Below are positions 26,311 to 37,301 of a DNA stretch of 64,000 nucleotides, piece after piece (position 1 is the first letter of the stretch; the number at the start of each line of letters is the position of its first letter). A model generated the notes under the pieces. The model searched no databases, was not told the origin of the DNA, and was given only the letters and a program-made list of their open reading frames with translations. The DNA comes from Streptomyces antarcticus (GTDB lineage Bacteria > Actinomycetota > Actinomycetes > Streptomycetales > Streptomycetaceae). The position numbers and the translations under genes were made by a program. The stretch lies in assembly GCF_026627255.1 (NCBI RefSeq), contig NZ_JAPNLM010000023.1, forward strand, positions 62,001-126,000. Reading direction: 5' to 3'.

Positions 26311-26501
26311 GAATCCTTTGTCGGTCGTGCCTCCATCACCCTTGAGGTCTTTGGTGAAAAGCACACGAAAGGGTGATCGGTGCCACCTACGCAATTGACG
26401 ACTTATCGTAAAGAACCGGGCCTATTGCGGGGAGTTGTGGTCCGCTTCATCCGGTAGGGGTCGCGACGGTCCGGGTGGAGCCCCCTCCGGATCGGAAACG
26501 A

Positions 26502-28286
26502 TCACCAGCGGACCCGGCTGCGCAACCCGGTGAACCCGTAGGCGCACAGCAGGACCGTCAGCGACAACACCAGTGCGGTTCCCACAGGTTGGGCCATCAA
26601 CCGGAGGGCTCCGAGGAGCACGCGGTCCACCTCCGGGGGCCACTGCCCCCAGGTCAGTCCGCGCAGCCGCGCCGCCAGTCCGGTCGCCGGGTACGCGGAC
26701 GGGCCCTCCAGGATCCGGCGCACCAGCGGAACCACCATCACCGGAACGGCGAGGACCGCGGCCAGCCCGGCGGTGGCGGACCGGAAGACGCCGGAGGCCA
26801 GGACTCCGGCCCAGGCGCAGCCGATGAGCAGCCCGGCCCAACTCACCGCCGGGGAGAACCACTCCGCGGGCGTGCGCAGCGGGCCGCTGTCGAACACCAG
26901 GGCCAGCGCGGCGGCGTCGGCCGTCACGGCCGCGGCGCCGAGCAGCAGGGCCAAGGCCGCGCTGACGCCGAGCTTGGTGGTGAGCAGCCCCATCCTCCGG
27001 GGCACGGTGCCGCGGTCGGCGGCGAGCGCGGGGTAGCGGTACTCCTCACCGAAGGCCAGTGCGCCGAGCAGTCCCGCCCCGAGGGCGGCGGGCGGCAGCG
27101 GCAGCAGCTCCGGCCAGGCGGCGAGCAGCCGGTTCTGGGGGGTGTGGCCGGCCCTGGCCAGCACGAGGGTGGTGAGGACGGAGGCGGTGATGACGAGGGC
27201 GGCGGTGAGGACGGGGGTGGCCGTGCCGAAGACCCGGAGCAGCTCGTAGCGCAGCGGCCGCAGTGGCCCGCCGACACGGCGCACAGCCGAGTCCGGCCGC
27301 CGGGGGCGGGACTGCCGGGAGCGGCTCCGTTCCGGCTCGGCGGCCGGCGGAACCGGCGGCCGGCCCCCGGCCCCGGCTTCGGCGCGGGCATGCGGGAGCG
27401 GGGAGACGGCCGCGCCCGCGTCGCCGGTCTCGTCCGCGAGCTGGTGGACCAGCACACCGTGCCGGAACGCCGCCTCGCCCACCTCGGCGCAGTTGCTCCC
27501 GTACACCGACAGGCGGCTGCCGCTCTCCTCTACGACCTCCACCGCGCGCTGGGCGGCCCGGGCCTCGCGGCCCAGTACGTCCGCGAGCCGGGCGGCGTGC
27601 GGGGTCCGGACGGCCACCCGGGGGCGGAGCCTGGTCCGGGCGAACTCGGCGGCGTCCTGGTCGGCGACGAGACGGCCGGCCTCGATGCTGACCACCCGGT
27701 CGGCGCTGCGGGCGGCCTCCTTGGCGTCGTCGGTGGTGAAGAGCACCGCTCCGCCGAGGGAGGCGTGTCCACGCAGCAGGGCATGGAGCCAGCCGCGTTC
27801 GCGGGGGGAGAGTCCGGCGGCGGGCTCGTCCAGGAGCAGGGTGCAGGGGTCCGCGAGCAGCGCCGAGGCCAGCGCGACACGGCGCTCCATGCCGAGGGAG
27901 AGCGACCCGAGCCGCTGGTCCCGCAGCCCGGCGATGCCGACGACCTCCAGCATGGTGTCGGCCCGGGAGGTCGGCACCCCGGCTGCGGCGCACAGCATCC
28001 GCAGCTGGTTGCGGACGGTCCTGGAGGGGTTGCCGGGGACGTCGCCCAACAGGACGCCGACCTCGCGACCGGGGTGTGCGATCCGGTGCAGGGGGCGGCC
28101 GCGGAAGTAGGTGACCCCGCGGCCCGGTTCGAGTTCGAGCATGAGCCGCAGCGCTGTGGTCTTGCCCGAGCCCGGCTCACCGAGCAGGGCGGTCACGGTC
28201 CCGGGGCGGGCCTCGAAGGTGAGGTCGTCCACGGCGGGCGGGGCGGTGGGGCGGGATGTGCTGGTCAGTCCGATGGCCTGGAGCAT
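26502..28286 (-). CDS. ABC transporter ATPase fused to ABC-2-like membrane domain
   Basis: 594 residues. The N-terminal ATPase has Walker A GEPGSGKTT (about 35-43), signature LSLGMERR and Walker B LLLDEPAAGLSP. A Pro/Arg-rich linker (about 300-350) follows, then about six hydrophobic segments (370-590) resembling ABC-2 permeases. ATP-binding and membrane parts are usually separate genes in this exporter class, so a half-transporter fusion acting as a dimer is likely. The ATG at 28286 has GAGAAG upstream. The substrate is unknown. The ATPase part looks real but slightly degenerate: no clear Q-loop Gln and a short helical domain. Confidence 0.85.
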   Translation of the reverse strand: MLQAIGLTSTSRPTAPPAVDDLTFEARPGTVTALLGEPGSGKTTALRLMLELEPGRGVTYFRGRPLHRIAHPGREVGVLLGDVPGNPSRTVRNQLRMLCAAAGVPTSRADTMLEVVGIAGLRDQRLGSLSLGMERRVALASALLADPCTLLLDEPAAGLSPRERGWLHALLRGHASLGGAVLFTTDDAKEAARSADRVVSIEAGRLVADQDAAEFARTRLRPRVAVRTPHAARLADVLGREARAAQRAVEVVEESGSRLSVYGSNCAEVGEAAFRHGVLVHQLADETGDAGAAVSPLPHARAEAGAGGRPPVPPAAEPERSRSRQSRPRRPDSAVRRVGGPLRPLRYELLRVFGTATPVLTAALVITASVLTTLVLARAGHTPQNRLLAAWPELLPLPPAALGAGLLGALAFGEEYRYPALAADRGTVPRRMGLLTTKLGVSAALALLLGAAAVTADAAALALVFDSGPLRTPAEWFSPAVSWAGLLIGCAWAGVLASGVFRSATAGLAAVLAVPVMVVPLVRRILEGPSAYPATGLAARLRGLTWGQWPPEVDRVLLGALRLMAQPVGTALVLSLTVLLCAYGFTGLRSRVRW

Positions 28287-28417
28287 CGCTTCTCTCGCGG
28301 GGGGTGAGACCGCTCTGCGGCAACGTGGGTACCGCAAGCAAGATAACGCGATATGTCCGATTTTCTGCGCAACCGGTCCGATGGACTGCCGATATCGCCG
28401 TCAGGGGCGGCGGGGCG

Positions 28418-29164
28418 TCACACCTCCGGGCGCAGCATCGGCGGATTGAGCAGGGTGGCCCCGCCCGCCCTGAACAACTGTGCCGGGCGGCCACCCTGAC
28501 GGGTCGTGGTCCCTCCGGCCGGCACCAGGAATCCTGGGGTCCCGGTGACCTTGCGGTGGAAGTTCCGCGGATCGAGGGCCACGCCCCAGACCGCCTCGTA
28601 GACGCGGCGCAGCTCGCCCACCGTGAACTCGGGCGGGCAGAAGGCAGTGGCCAGGGAGGAGTATTCGATCTTCGAGCGGGCCCGCTCCACTCCGTCGCCG
28701 AGGATCCGGGCGTGGTCGAAGGCGAGTCCCGCGGTGGCCTGGTCGCCGGCGGCCAGGAGCTCGTCGACGGGGGCCCAGCGCGCGCCGTTGGCGTCGCCCC
28801 CGGCCCGGGGGGCCGGCAGGTCAGGAGCCAGCACCAGGTGCGCCACGCTGACGACACGCATCCGCGGATCGCGCTTCGGGTCGCCGTAGGTGGCCAGCTG
28901 TTCGAGGTGCGCCCCGTTGTCCACGCCCGGAACGGCGGGGTCGTGCGCGCACAGCCCGGTCTCCTCGGAGAGCTCACGGGCCGCGGCGCCCGCCAGGTCC
29001 TCGTCTGCCCGTACGAAGCCTCCGGGCAGCGCCCAGCGGCCCTGGAACGGCTGCTCGCCCCGCCGGACGACCAGCGCGCAGAGCGCGTGGCGCCGCACGG
29101 TGAGCACGACCAGGTCGACGGTGACGGCAAAGGGCGGAAAGGCCGACGGGTCGTAGGGCGACAT
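28418..29164 (-). CDS. NUDIX hydrolase-type regulator, NrtR-like
   Basis: 248 residues. The NUDIX domain has a complete box at 48-70 (G-X5-E-X7-REL-X-EETG). A C-terminal winged helix-like domain follows (FTVGELRRVYEAVWGVALDPRNFHRKV), the layout of NrtR regulators, which sense ADP-ribose or related nucleotides and repress NAD or sugar genes. Because all catalytic Glu are kept, it may also still hydrolyse nucleotides. It starts at 29164, and a TCGTC-N5-GACGA palindrome lies only 14 bases upstream, suggesting autoregulation. The glycogen-debranching-like gene lies just upstream on the same strand. Confidence 0.85.
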   Translation of the reverse strand: MSPYDPSAFPPFAVTVDLVVLTVRRHALCALVVRRGEQPFQGRWALPGGFVRADEDLAGAAARELSEETGLCAHDPAVPGVDNGAHLEQLATYGDPKRDPRMRVVSVAHLVLAPDLPAPRAGGDANGARWAPVDELLAAGDQATAGLAFDHARILGDGVERARSKIEYSSLATAFCPPEFTVGELRRVYEAVWGVALDPRNFHRKVTGTPGFLVPAGGTTTRQGGRPAQLFRAGGATLLNPPMLRPEV

Positions 29165-29527
29165 GCCGCGATCATAGTCGTCTGCCTGACGATAAACAGC
29201 GCTTTGGTGACCTTGAGGACCCCCGTCCGGAGAGCACCGTCCGGCCGGCGGCCCAGCGGGGTTTCCGAACGGCCGCCTGTGCCGGCACCGGGCCCGCGAA
29301 CCCCCGGCCGGCCGGCCGGATCACCTCGCCCGGCGGGGCCCCGACCGGCACGCGCGGCCGACGCCCCGCCGTCCGCCCGGAGGACGGGGCCGACGGCGTC
29401 CGGGGCGTCCGCTCGCACGCCGGAGGGGCGCCCGCGGTCCGGACGCGATCCGGCGGTCCCGGCGACACGTCGAGCCTGCGCGCCACGCACCACCACGGTA
29501 CGGAGGGGAGTCGAACAACGCCTGCTA
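29165..29527. other. Intergenic region upstream of the NUDIX regulator (363 bases)
   Basis: GC-rich and apparently non-coding. Apart from the palindrome at 29178-29192 I see nothing definite. The frames crossing it lack a start with a ribosome-binding site. Confidence 0.5.
29178..29192. promoter_or_regulatory. Putative operator of the NUDIX regulator
   Basis: TCGTC-TGCCT-GACGA, flanked by TAG on the left and TAAA on the right, so the near-palindrome extends to TAGTCGTC/GACGATA. It lies directly ahead of the NUDIX start. NrtR proteins are known to bind palindromes of this kind near their own genes. Confidence 0.5.
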
Positions 29528-31513
29528 TCAGCCCAGTTGGAGCACATCGGCCGCCTCCTCCACCATGCCGAGTCCGAGCCGGCTGACCCGGACGGCGAAG
29601 GGTTGCCCCGCTACCCGGAGGCCGGAGAGCCGCAGGGCTCCGAGGGGGGCGCCGGGCAGCGGAGCGAGGGCGACCGTCGCCGCGGGGGCGTCGGGACGGA
29701 CGCCCGCCAAGGCGGTCAGTACGTGGATCCCGGCCGCCGCGGCCACCGCTGCCGGGCGGCAGGCGGCCGGATGCGGGAGCGGGGCGCTGCCGAGGGTTCT
29801 CTGCTCGGCCGCGAACATCTCCGGCAGCCGGTACCCGAAGCTCTCCGCCGCGTCGAGCAGGCCCCGGAGCAGACCCGCGGCCTCCTTCTCGAAGCCGGCC
29901 TGGGCCAGGCCCGCCACCGCGACGGCGCTTTCGTGGACCCGTACGGCACCCGAGCGGTGGCCGAACGGGTTGTGCCCCGGTTCCCTGACCGACATGCTCC
30001 GCAGCCCCCATCCGGAGTCCATGCCGGGAGCTGCGAGCAGCCGGGCCAGCTGTTCGGTGCGGGCCCGGTCCAGGAGTCCGGGGGCGAACCGGCCCCCGCC
30101 GAGCAGTCCGGTGTCGAGCAGGTGGGCGGCGGCCCCGGTCAGCCGGGGCAGTTGCCGGCCGTCGGGGTGGAGGGCCGCCGCGGGCCGGCCGCCGCCCGGG
30201 CCGTCGATCCAGAAGCGGAGGCGGAACCTCTCCCGGAGTTCGGCTGCCCACTCCCGCCACTCCGCGGCGCCGGGCCGCCCGCACCCGGCGAGGAGGTCGG
30301 CGCCGAGCAGGGCGGCCCGGTGGGCGTGGGCCTGGGTCTCGCAGCGCCGCGGTCCCGGGTCGGGGTCGGCCAGGAAGCCGTCCTCCCCGAGTGCTCCGCG
30401 CAGCCAGCCGAGGCAGCGCTCCGCCGCGGGGAGCAGCCGGTCGACCTCCCCCTCGGGCATCCCCCACAGCCGGGCCTCGGCGAGCACCGCGGGGAAGGCC
30501 AGCGTGGCCTCCGTGCCGGTGCATCCGGGCGGGAGCTGGTGGCCGGCCCCGCGCAGCGGCCCCGGGATCTTCCCGGCGCCGGGCCCGGACCCGCCGGCCT
30601 GGGCACGGGCCAGGATGCGCAGGGTGGAGGCGGCGAGTCCGCTGCCGAGCGGCAGCGCCATCCTCGCGGCCCACAGCGACTCCGCCGGGGCCAGCCCCAG
30701 CCGCCACGGAACACCCGCCGCCGCGAAGGCGTCACCCGGCGCCTCCGGGTCCCTCAGCAGCAGCGCGCCAAGGTCCTCGACGCTGGTTCGGAACCATGCC
30801 TCGGCCCTGGGTTCGTCCCCCTCGGCCCGGGCGTCGGACAGCGGGTTCGCCACCCGCCCGGCGCTCGCCCGCGTCACCCGGTCCTGAGTGGTCCGCAGCT
30901 CGATGGTGCGGGACTCGCCCGGGCCCAGTTCGAGCTGCCAGCGCAGCAGTCCCGTCGAGGCGAGCGCGTCGTCCGGAGCTGGTTCGGCGGCGGTGACGGC
31001 CTGGGTCTCGCCGCTGCTCCAGCGCAGGCCCGCGACGTGCACCGCGGCGGGGATCTCGGGCCCCGCCCGGCCGGCGGCCAGCGCGGCCAGGTCGGCCAGG
31101 TCGGTGGCGAGCAGCACCTCCACCGGGATACGTACAGGGCGGCCTGTGTAGCTGCGCAGCGTGATCCGCTCGGTGCCGTCCGCGTGGCGCACCCGTTCCA
31201 CGCCGATGTCGGGATCGGGGCCGGGCTCGGACCCCGTGCGCACCGTCGCGGTGAAGGAGGCACGGTCGGCGCCGAGGCTGCGGCCCTGGACGGCGACGGG
31301 CTCCCGGCCTCCGACGCGCAGGACGCAGCGGGAGAGCAGCCGGCGGCCGGAGCGGTAGATCCCCTCGATCCCCCGCCCGGTCAGCTGGCCGTGTCCGGGC
31401 GAGATGACCAGGCAGGGCGCGGCGACGCAGATGACGGTGTCGTGCACGGGCGGCAGCTCGGACCTGCGGGCGGCGGGCACACCGGGCGGGCGGGGAGGTG
31501 CGGGGTGGGACAT
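29528..31513 (-). CDS. Glycogen debranching enzyme-like protein
   Basis: 661 residues. The N-terminal all-beta domain (about 20-240) matches the 'N-terminal domain of glycogen debranching enzymes' (GIEGIYRSGRRLLSRCVLRVGG...), and the rest is an (alpha/alpha)-barrel like amylo-alpha-1,6-glucosidases (GWGLRSMSVREPGHNPFGHRSGAVRVHESAVAVAG). No signal peptide. It may remove alpha-1,6-linked glucose from storage or imported glucans, but family members with this N-terminal domain are poorly characterised. The ATG at 31513 is followed by MSHPAPPRPPG; 71 earlier codons are low-complexity and excluded. The NUDIX regulator downstream may control it. Confidence 0.8.
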   Translation of the reverse strand: MSHPAPPRPPGVPAARRSELPPVHDTVICVAAPCLVISPGHGQLTGRGIEGIYRSGRRLLSRCVLRVGGREPVAVQGRSLGADRASFTATVRTGSEPGPDPDIGVERVRHADGTERITLRSYTGRPVRIPVEVLLATDLADLAALAAGRAGPEIPAAVHVAGLRWSSGETQAVTAAEPAPDDALASTGLLRWQLELGPGESRTIELRTTQDRVTRASAGRVANPLSDARAEGDEPRAEAWFRTSVEDLGALLLRDPEAPGDAFAAAGVPWRLGLAPAESLWAARMALPLGSGLAASTLRILARAQAGGSGPGAGKIPGPLRGAGHQLPPGCTGTEATLAFPAVLAEARLWGMPEGEVDRLLPAAERCLGWLRGALGEDGFLADPDPGPRRCETQAHAHRAALLGADLLAGCGRPGAAEWREWAAELRERFRLRFWIDGPGGGRPAAALHPDGRQLPRLTGAAAHLLDTGLLGGGRFAPGLLDRARTEQLARLLAAPGMDSGWGLRSMSVREPGHNPFGHRSGAVRVHESAVAVAGLAQAGFEKEAAGLLRGLLDAAESFGYRLPEMFAAEQRTLGSAPLPHPAACRPAAVAAAAGIHVLTALAGVRPDAPAATVALAPLPGAPLGALRLSGLRVAGQPFAVRVSRLGLGMVEEAADVLQLG

Positions 31514-31722
31514 GTGTCGCCTTGTCTGCGCTCCGGTCGGTTCAGCTGGGCGGCGGCGTGGCCGGGCCCCCACCACCCCCCAGCTGAACGCCCTCACCCC
31601 CGCGCGGGTCACGGGCCCGGGCGACGGCCTCGCGTGCCGGGGGCGGGAGCGACGTCGCAGGGGTGCGCCGAGAGCCTTGCGCAGGCGGCGCACGGGGTTG
31701 TCCCGCCGGCCGGGTCGCGGAC

Positions 31723-32988
31723 TCACTGCCCGCTCCCGGCGGTACGGCGGGACGCGCGGCGGGCGGTGGTGCGGTCGCGGCGGCCGGGAGGACGGGTGCC
31801 GGCCTGCGGGCGACCGCGCCGGGGCTCCCGGCGGCGGCGTTCCTCACGTAGGCACTGCCTCAGGCCCTCCGGGTCGATGCCTTCGTTGCAGGCGTGGTGG
31901 AGCAGTTGGGCGAAGCGGTACTCGGCGTCCGCCCGCAGCGCCATGCCCAGGGCGATCCGGGCGGTCGGCTCGTCCCCGGTGGACCAGGAGACCCAGCCGG
32001 CGAGGGTGAGCGGGGCGGCCGCGTGCTCGCCGTAGGCCCCGACGCAGCGCCGTGCCAGCGCCCGCCACAGCCGCAGGGCGGGGGCGGCCTCCTCGTCCTC
32101 CATCCACTCCGCCGCGACGTCCCGGACCTCGCGGTCCTGGAGGCCGAGGATCAGCGCGGCCGCCTCGTCGTGGCCCAGCAGCCCGTCGTCCCGGTCGTCG
32201 GCGCCGCGGGGCCCTTCGACCGGCGGGGTGAGGGTGATGCGCCGGATGACGGCCCTGGCCAGCGCGATGGTCTCGGCGCCCACCTCCGCCCGGGTCGCCC
32301 CGTCGAGGATCTTCGGCACCAGGGCCGCGGCCGCCCGGTCCAGGGCTCCCTCCATTTCCTCCGCCACGGCTCCGCGCAGTGGCGCCAGCCGGCTCTCGAT
32401 CTCACCGAGTGAGCCCCTGACCTGGAGTCCGGCGAAGGTGGCCGCGGCCGCCATCACCGAGGTGCCGACCGCTGCGAGCCTGCTGCCCTCGGCGGGGCAG
32501 CAGCGGGCGTCCGGGCAGACGTAGGACCAGAGGCGCCCGGAGGAGAGGCACAGGGCCTCCAGGACCGGCACGTCCAGCGCTCCGCAGGCCAGGCGGACGC
32601 GCTGGGCGAGCGGTCGCAGCCGGGTCATGACCCGCTGGCCGCTCTCGTCGTCGCGCGGCTCCTGGCAGAGGAAGACGACAATGCCGTCGGGCTTGCCGCC
32701 GCGCCGCTCGCTGCCGCGGATCAGGCAGTCTGCGGCCTGCCGGGCGGTCTCCTCCCACTCCGCCGGGGCGGTGGGAATGCCGACGCGGAGCCGGCCGCCG
32801 AAGCGGCCGCCCTCGCCGTGGACGGCGACCATCACGAGGGAGTCGGTCGGATGGAAACCCAGCATGTAGGGCAGGGCGTCGGCCAGTTCGGCCGGACTGC
32901 GCAGGGTGATCCGGGGGTCGGTGCCGGACTCGGCCGGAGTGGAGGAGTGGCGGTCGGACGGGACGCGCGATTCGTGATTGTTCGTCAT
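31723..32988 (-). CDS. DUF4192 protein
   Basis: 421 residues of the actinobacterial DUF4192 family, function unknown. The core begins ITLRSPAELADALPYMLGFHPTDSLVMVAVHG and includes a Cys cluster (SYVCPDARCCPAEG) that could bind metal. The C-terminal 40 residues are very Arg-rich (RRRREPRRGRPQ...) and could bind nucleic acid. The ATG at 32988 lies close to a DnaA-box-like inverted repeat upstream. Cytosolic, with no membrane segments. Confidence 0.85.
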   Translation of the reverse strand: MTNNHESRVPSDRHSSTPAESGTDPRITLRSPAELADALPYMLGFHPTDSLVMVAVHGEGGRFGGRLRVGIPTAPAEWEETARQAADCLIRGSERRGGKPDGIVVFLCQEPRDDESGQRVMTRLRPLAQRVRLACGALDVPVLEALCLSSGRLWSYVCPDARCCPAEGSRLAAVGTSVMAAAATFAGLQVRGSLGEIESRLAPLRGAVAEEMEGALDRAAAALVPKILDGATRAEVGAETIALARAVIRRITLTPPVEGPRGADDRDDGLLGHDEAAALILGLQDREVRDVAAEWMEDEEAAPALRLWRALARRCVGAYGEHAAAPLTLAGWVSWSTGDEPTARIALGMALRADAEYRFAQLLHHACNEGIDPEGLRQCLREERRRREPRRGRPQAGTRPPGRRDRTTARRASRRTAGSGQ

Positions 32989-33026
32989 GTCCCGAAGGTC
33001 CCGGGTGCGATCCGATCCGAAAACCC

Positions 33027-33061
33027 CTGTGGATAACTGTTTTTCCTTCAACATCCACAGG
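33027..33061. promoter_or_regulatory. Inverted repeat containing a perfect DnaA-box sequence
   Basis: CCTGTGGAT (33027-33035) and ATCCACAGG (33053-33061) face each other across 17 AT-rich bases. The left arm reads TGTGGATAA (33028-33036), the complement of the classical DnaA box TTATCCACA. It lies 39-73 bases upstream of the DUF4192 gene. Confidence 0.5.
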
Positions 33062-33221
33062 TCGAGGCCGTCGCCGGCGCCCCGCCGGGCACATCGGGTT
33101 ACATCGGAGCAGCGCCTCCAGAACCACGCCGGATCACGAGCTACGCGAAAGGTGAAACCGCCCTCAGGCCTCCGTCGGCGCCGCCCCGAGGCCGGGGCTG
33201 AGGCCAGGACTGAAGCCCGGG

Positions 33222-33260
33222 GTCGTTCCCTCCCGGGGCACGCCCCCGGGAGGGAACGAC
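33222..33260 (-). terminator. Terminator of the RecQ gene
   Basis: A perfect 17-base stem (33222-33238 with 33244-33260) and 5-base loop, ending two bases before the recQ stop codon in plus coordinates, that is, immediately downstream of the gene. Confidence 0.88.
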
Positions 33261-33262
33261 GC

Positions 33263-35422
<2,160 letters not shown>

Positions 35423-35794
35423 GCCCCCATGCAACCCGATGGCACGGACAATCGCGCAACTCACCCAGCGTGACCCGGGGCTCACGAGCCACCCCCCGAC
35501 CCTCCGCCGACCGGGCGGAGGCGGGGTGGGGCGGGGCGGGGCGCCGGGGTTCCCGCTGGTACGGGCGCTCCCGCCGGGCCCGAATGCGTCATCTTCGGCG
35601 CGGCGGGGCAAGGATATGAACGGCATACCGGCGAATTCCGGTCGGCTGCGGCAATTGCTCGTTGCCGCATGCTCGGGGCCCACGCGAGAATTGGAGTGTT
35701 CCCGCTCGGCTTCCCTGCACCCTCCCGGGCCCGGCCGCGGCGCGCCCACACTCCAGCCGTGCCCGCTCGCGGGCGTGTACCCGAAGGGAGGACC

Positions 35795-36424
35795 GTGACC
35801 TTCGGATTCGCCCAGCCCTCGAGCACGTCCCTGGCCATGCTCAGCGGCGGCGCCAGCCGGCACGGCCGGCGACTGGAACCCGCGGAGTGGACGGCGGCGG
35901 GCATTCCCCTGCTGCGCAATCCGCGGGAGATCGTCAGCGGGCTGCAGTCCCGGCACGGCCCCGTGCCGTCGACTGCGGTGATCGCCGTTCTCGGCCCGGA
36001 GGAGCGGCTCGTCGCGAGCGCCTCGTTCGTACAGCGGTCGCCCTCCGCCGACGGCTGGGAGTACCGCAACGCCCTGTTGTCGCGGTTGCGCCGGGTCCTC
36101 CCGCACGACCTGCGGCGCCGGACCCCGGTCCGGACGGCGGTGCTGCTCTACTGCCGTGAGGGTGACGAGCGCTGGACCGAGGAGGACGGCGCCTGGATGT
36201 GGGGGCTGCGGGACGCCTGCACCCTGCACGGGCTGCGCTGTGGCGCGTACATCACCCTGACGCGCGGCGGCTGGCAGGTCCTGGGCGAGGGCCGGGGCGG
36301 ACGGCGGCCGAGTTCCGACTCGAAGCCCCAGCGGCTCGGCGACACGGGGGCCGAGTTCGCCCCGCTCGCCCTGCACACCGGGGGCGGCGCGAGCGACGTG
36401 CTGCGCCGGACCGCCGCGCGCTGA
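35795..36424 (+). CDS. Conserved protein of unknown function
   Basis: 209 residues, not recognised. It starts at the GTG at 35795 with a strong GGGAGG site; about 40 upstream codons in frame are excluded. The N-terminus TFGFAQPSSTSLAMLSGGASRHGRRLEPAEW is polar. The middle looks like an alpha/beta fold with hydrophobic strands (TAVIAVLGPEERLVASASF and VRTAVLLYCREG) and a Trp/Arg-rich helix DGAWMWGLRDACTLHGLR. The C-terminus is disordered. No signal peptide or membrane segment. It is divergent from recQ, so a nucleic-acid role is possible, but only by neighbourhood. Confidence 0.8.
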   Translation: MTFGFAQPSSTSLAMLSGGASRHGRRLEPAEWTAAGIPLLRNPREIVSGLQSRHGPVPSTAVIAVLGPEERLVASASFVQRSPSADGWEYRNALLSRLRRVLPHDLRRRTPVRTAVLLYCREGDERWTEEDGAWMWGLRDACTLHGLRCGAYITLTRGGWQVLGEGRGGRRPSSDSKPQRLGDTGAEFAPLALHTGGGASDVLRRTAAR

Positions 36425-36594
36425 CCCCCGCACCACCGCCGGGCCCGGTGCGCGGGTACGTACGCGGACGGGCGTACGCACCCGGAACCGGGCACGGCGG
36501 AACCGGGCGTACGGCGGTCAGGCCCCGGACGTCAGCGGGGCCGGCCCCGTGGCCCGCCCCGCCCGCCGCCCGTTCCCGATCCGACTGCGGTGCG

Positions 36595-37293
36595 TCAGAC
36601 GCCCGCACCCAGAACCGAGTTGACCAGCTCCGTCTCGCCGCACACGATCAGCAGCGCGCCGGCACCGGCCCGCGCGACCGGCAGTGCGGCCGCGAGCGCG
36701 TCGCCCGGTCCGCCGTTGGCGGCGACGACCACGACCGGCCGGCCGCCGGCCCGCCGGACCTGCGCCGCGTCCGCGTAGAAGACGTCGTCGCCGGCGGCGT
36801 GGAGGGCCCAGTACGCGGCCTCGCCGAAGGACAGCTCGTGGGCGGCCCACGGGTGCGGGTCGCCGGTGGTGAGCACCAGGATGTCACCGGGCGCGCGCCC
36901 GGTGTCGAGCAGCAGGTCGACGGCCTCTTCGGCCGCGTCCAGCGCGCCCTCGGCCGAGGCCGGGATCAGCTGGACCTGCGGCACCGCCGCCGAGACGGAC
37001 GGCGCGGCGGGAGCCGGAGCGGGGGCGGCTGCGGAAACGGGTCCGGGGGTGGCCTGCGGCGCACGCTGCGCGGGCGGTGCGGGCCGGACGGGACCGGGGC
37101 GTCCGGGCCGCGGTACGGCAGCGGGACGCGGACCAGGTACGGGACGGGGGGTCTGCGCGGTGCGGCTCGCGGCCGGCGTGACGCGGGGACCCTGGGCACT
37201 CTCGTGAATCTGAGGCTCCTCGATGGCGGGGGTGAGAGGCGGGAGTTGATGTCTGTCAGACACCGGTACGAAACGTACCGGTCGGTGGCACAT
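36595..37293 (-). CDS. Pro/Ala-rich protein of unknown function
   Basis: 232 residues if the ATG at 37293 (eight bases after the rnhB stop) is used; a GTG at 37263 giving VSDRHQLPPLTP is an equal candidate, and neither has a good ribosome-binding site. The first 110 residues are Pro/Arg/Ala-rich linker. The last 120 form a compact alpha/beta domain (GALDAAEEAVDLLLDTGRAPGDILVLTTGDPHPWAAHELSFGEAAYW and GRPVVVVAANGGPGDALAAALPVA) that faintly recalls the C-terminal domain of UvrD/DUF2075-type helicases; I do not assign a function. Two tandem palindromes lie across the alternative start. Confidence 0.7.
   Translation of the reverse strand: MCHRPVRFVPVSDRHQLPPLTPAIEEPQIHESAQGPRVTPAASRTAQTPRPVPGPRPAAVPRPGRPGPVRPAPPAQRAPQATPGPVSAAAPAPAPAAPSVSAAVPQVQLIPASAEGALDAAEEAVDLLLDTGRAPGDILVLTTGDPHPWAAHELSFGEAAYWALHAAGDDVFYADAAQVRRAGGRPVVVVAANGGPGDALAAALPVARAGAGALLIVCGETELVNSVLGAGV
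37250..37282. promoter_or_regulatory. Two adjoining perfect palindromes near the start of the unknown gene
   Basis: TGTCTG-T-CAGACA (37250-37262) abuts ACCGGTACG-AAA-CGTACCGGT (37262-37282). They lie between rnhB and the 36595 gene, across its GTG start and inside the 5' end if the ATG is used. They could be operators or a stem-loop in the rnhB-to-downstream message. Confidence 0.55.
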
Positions 37294-37301
37294 GGGTGCG
37301 A

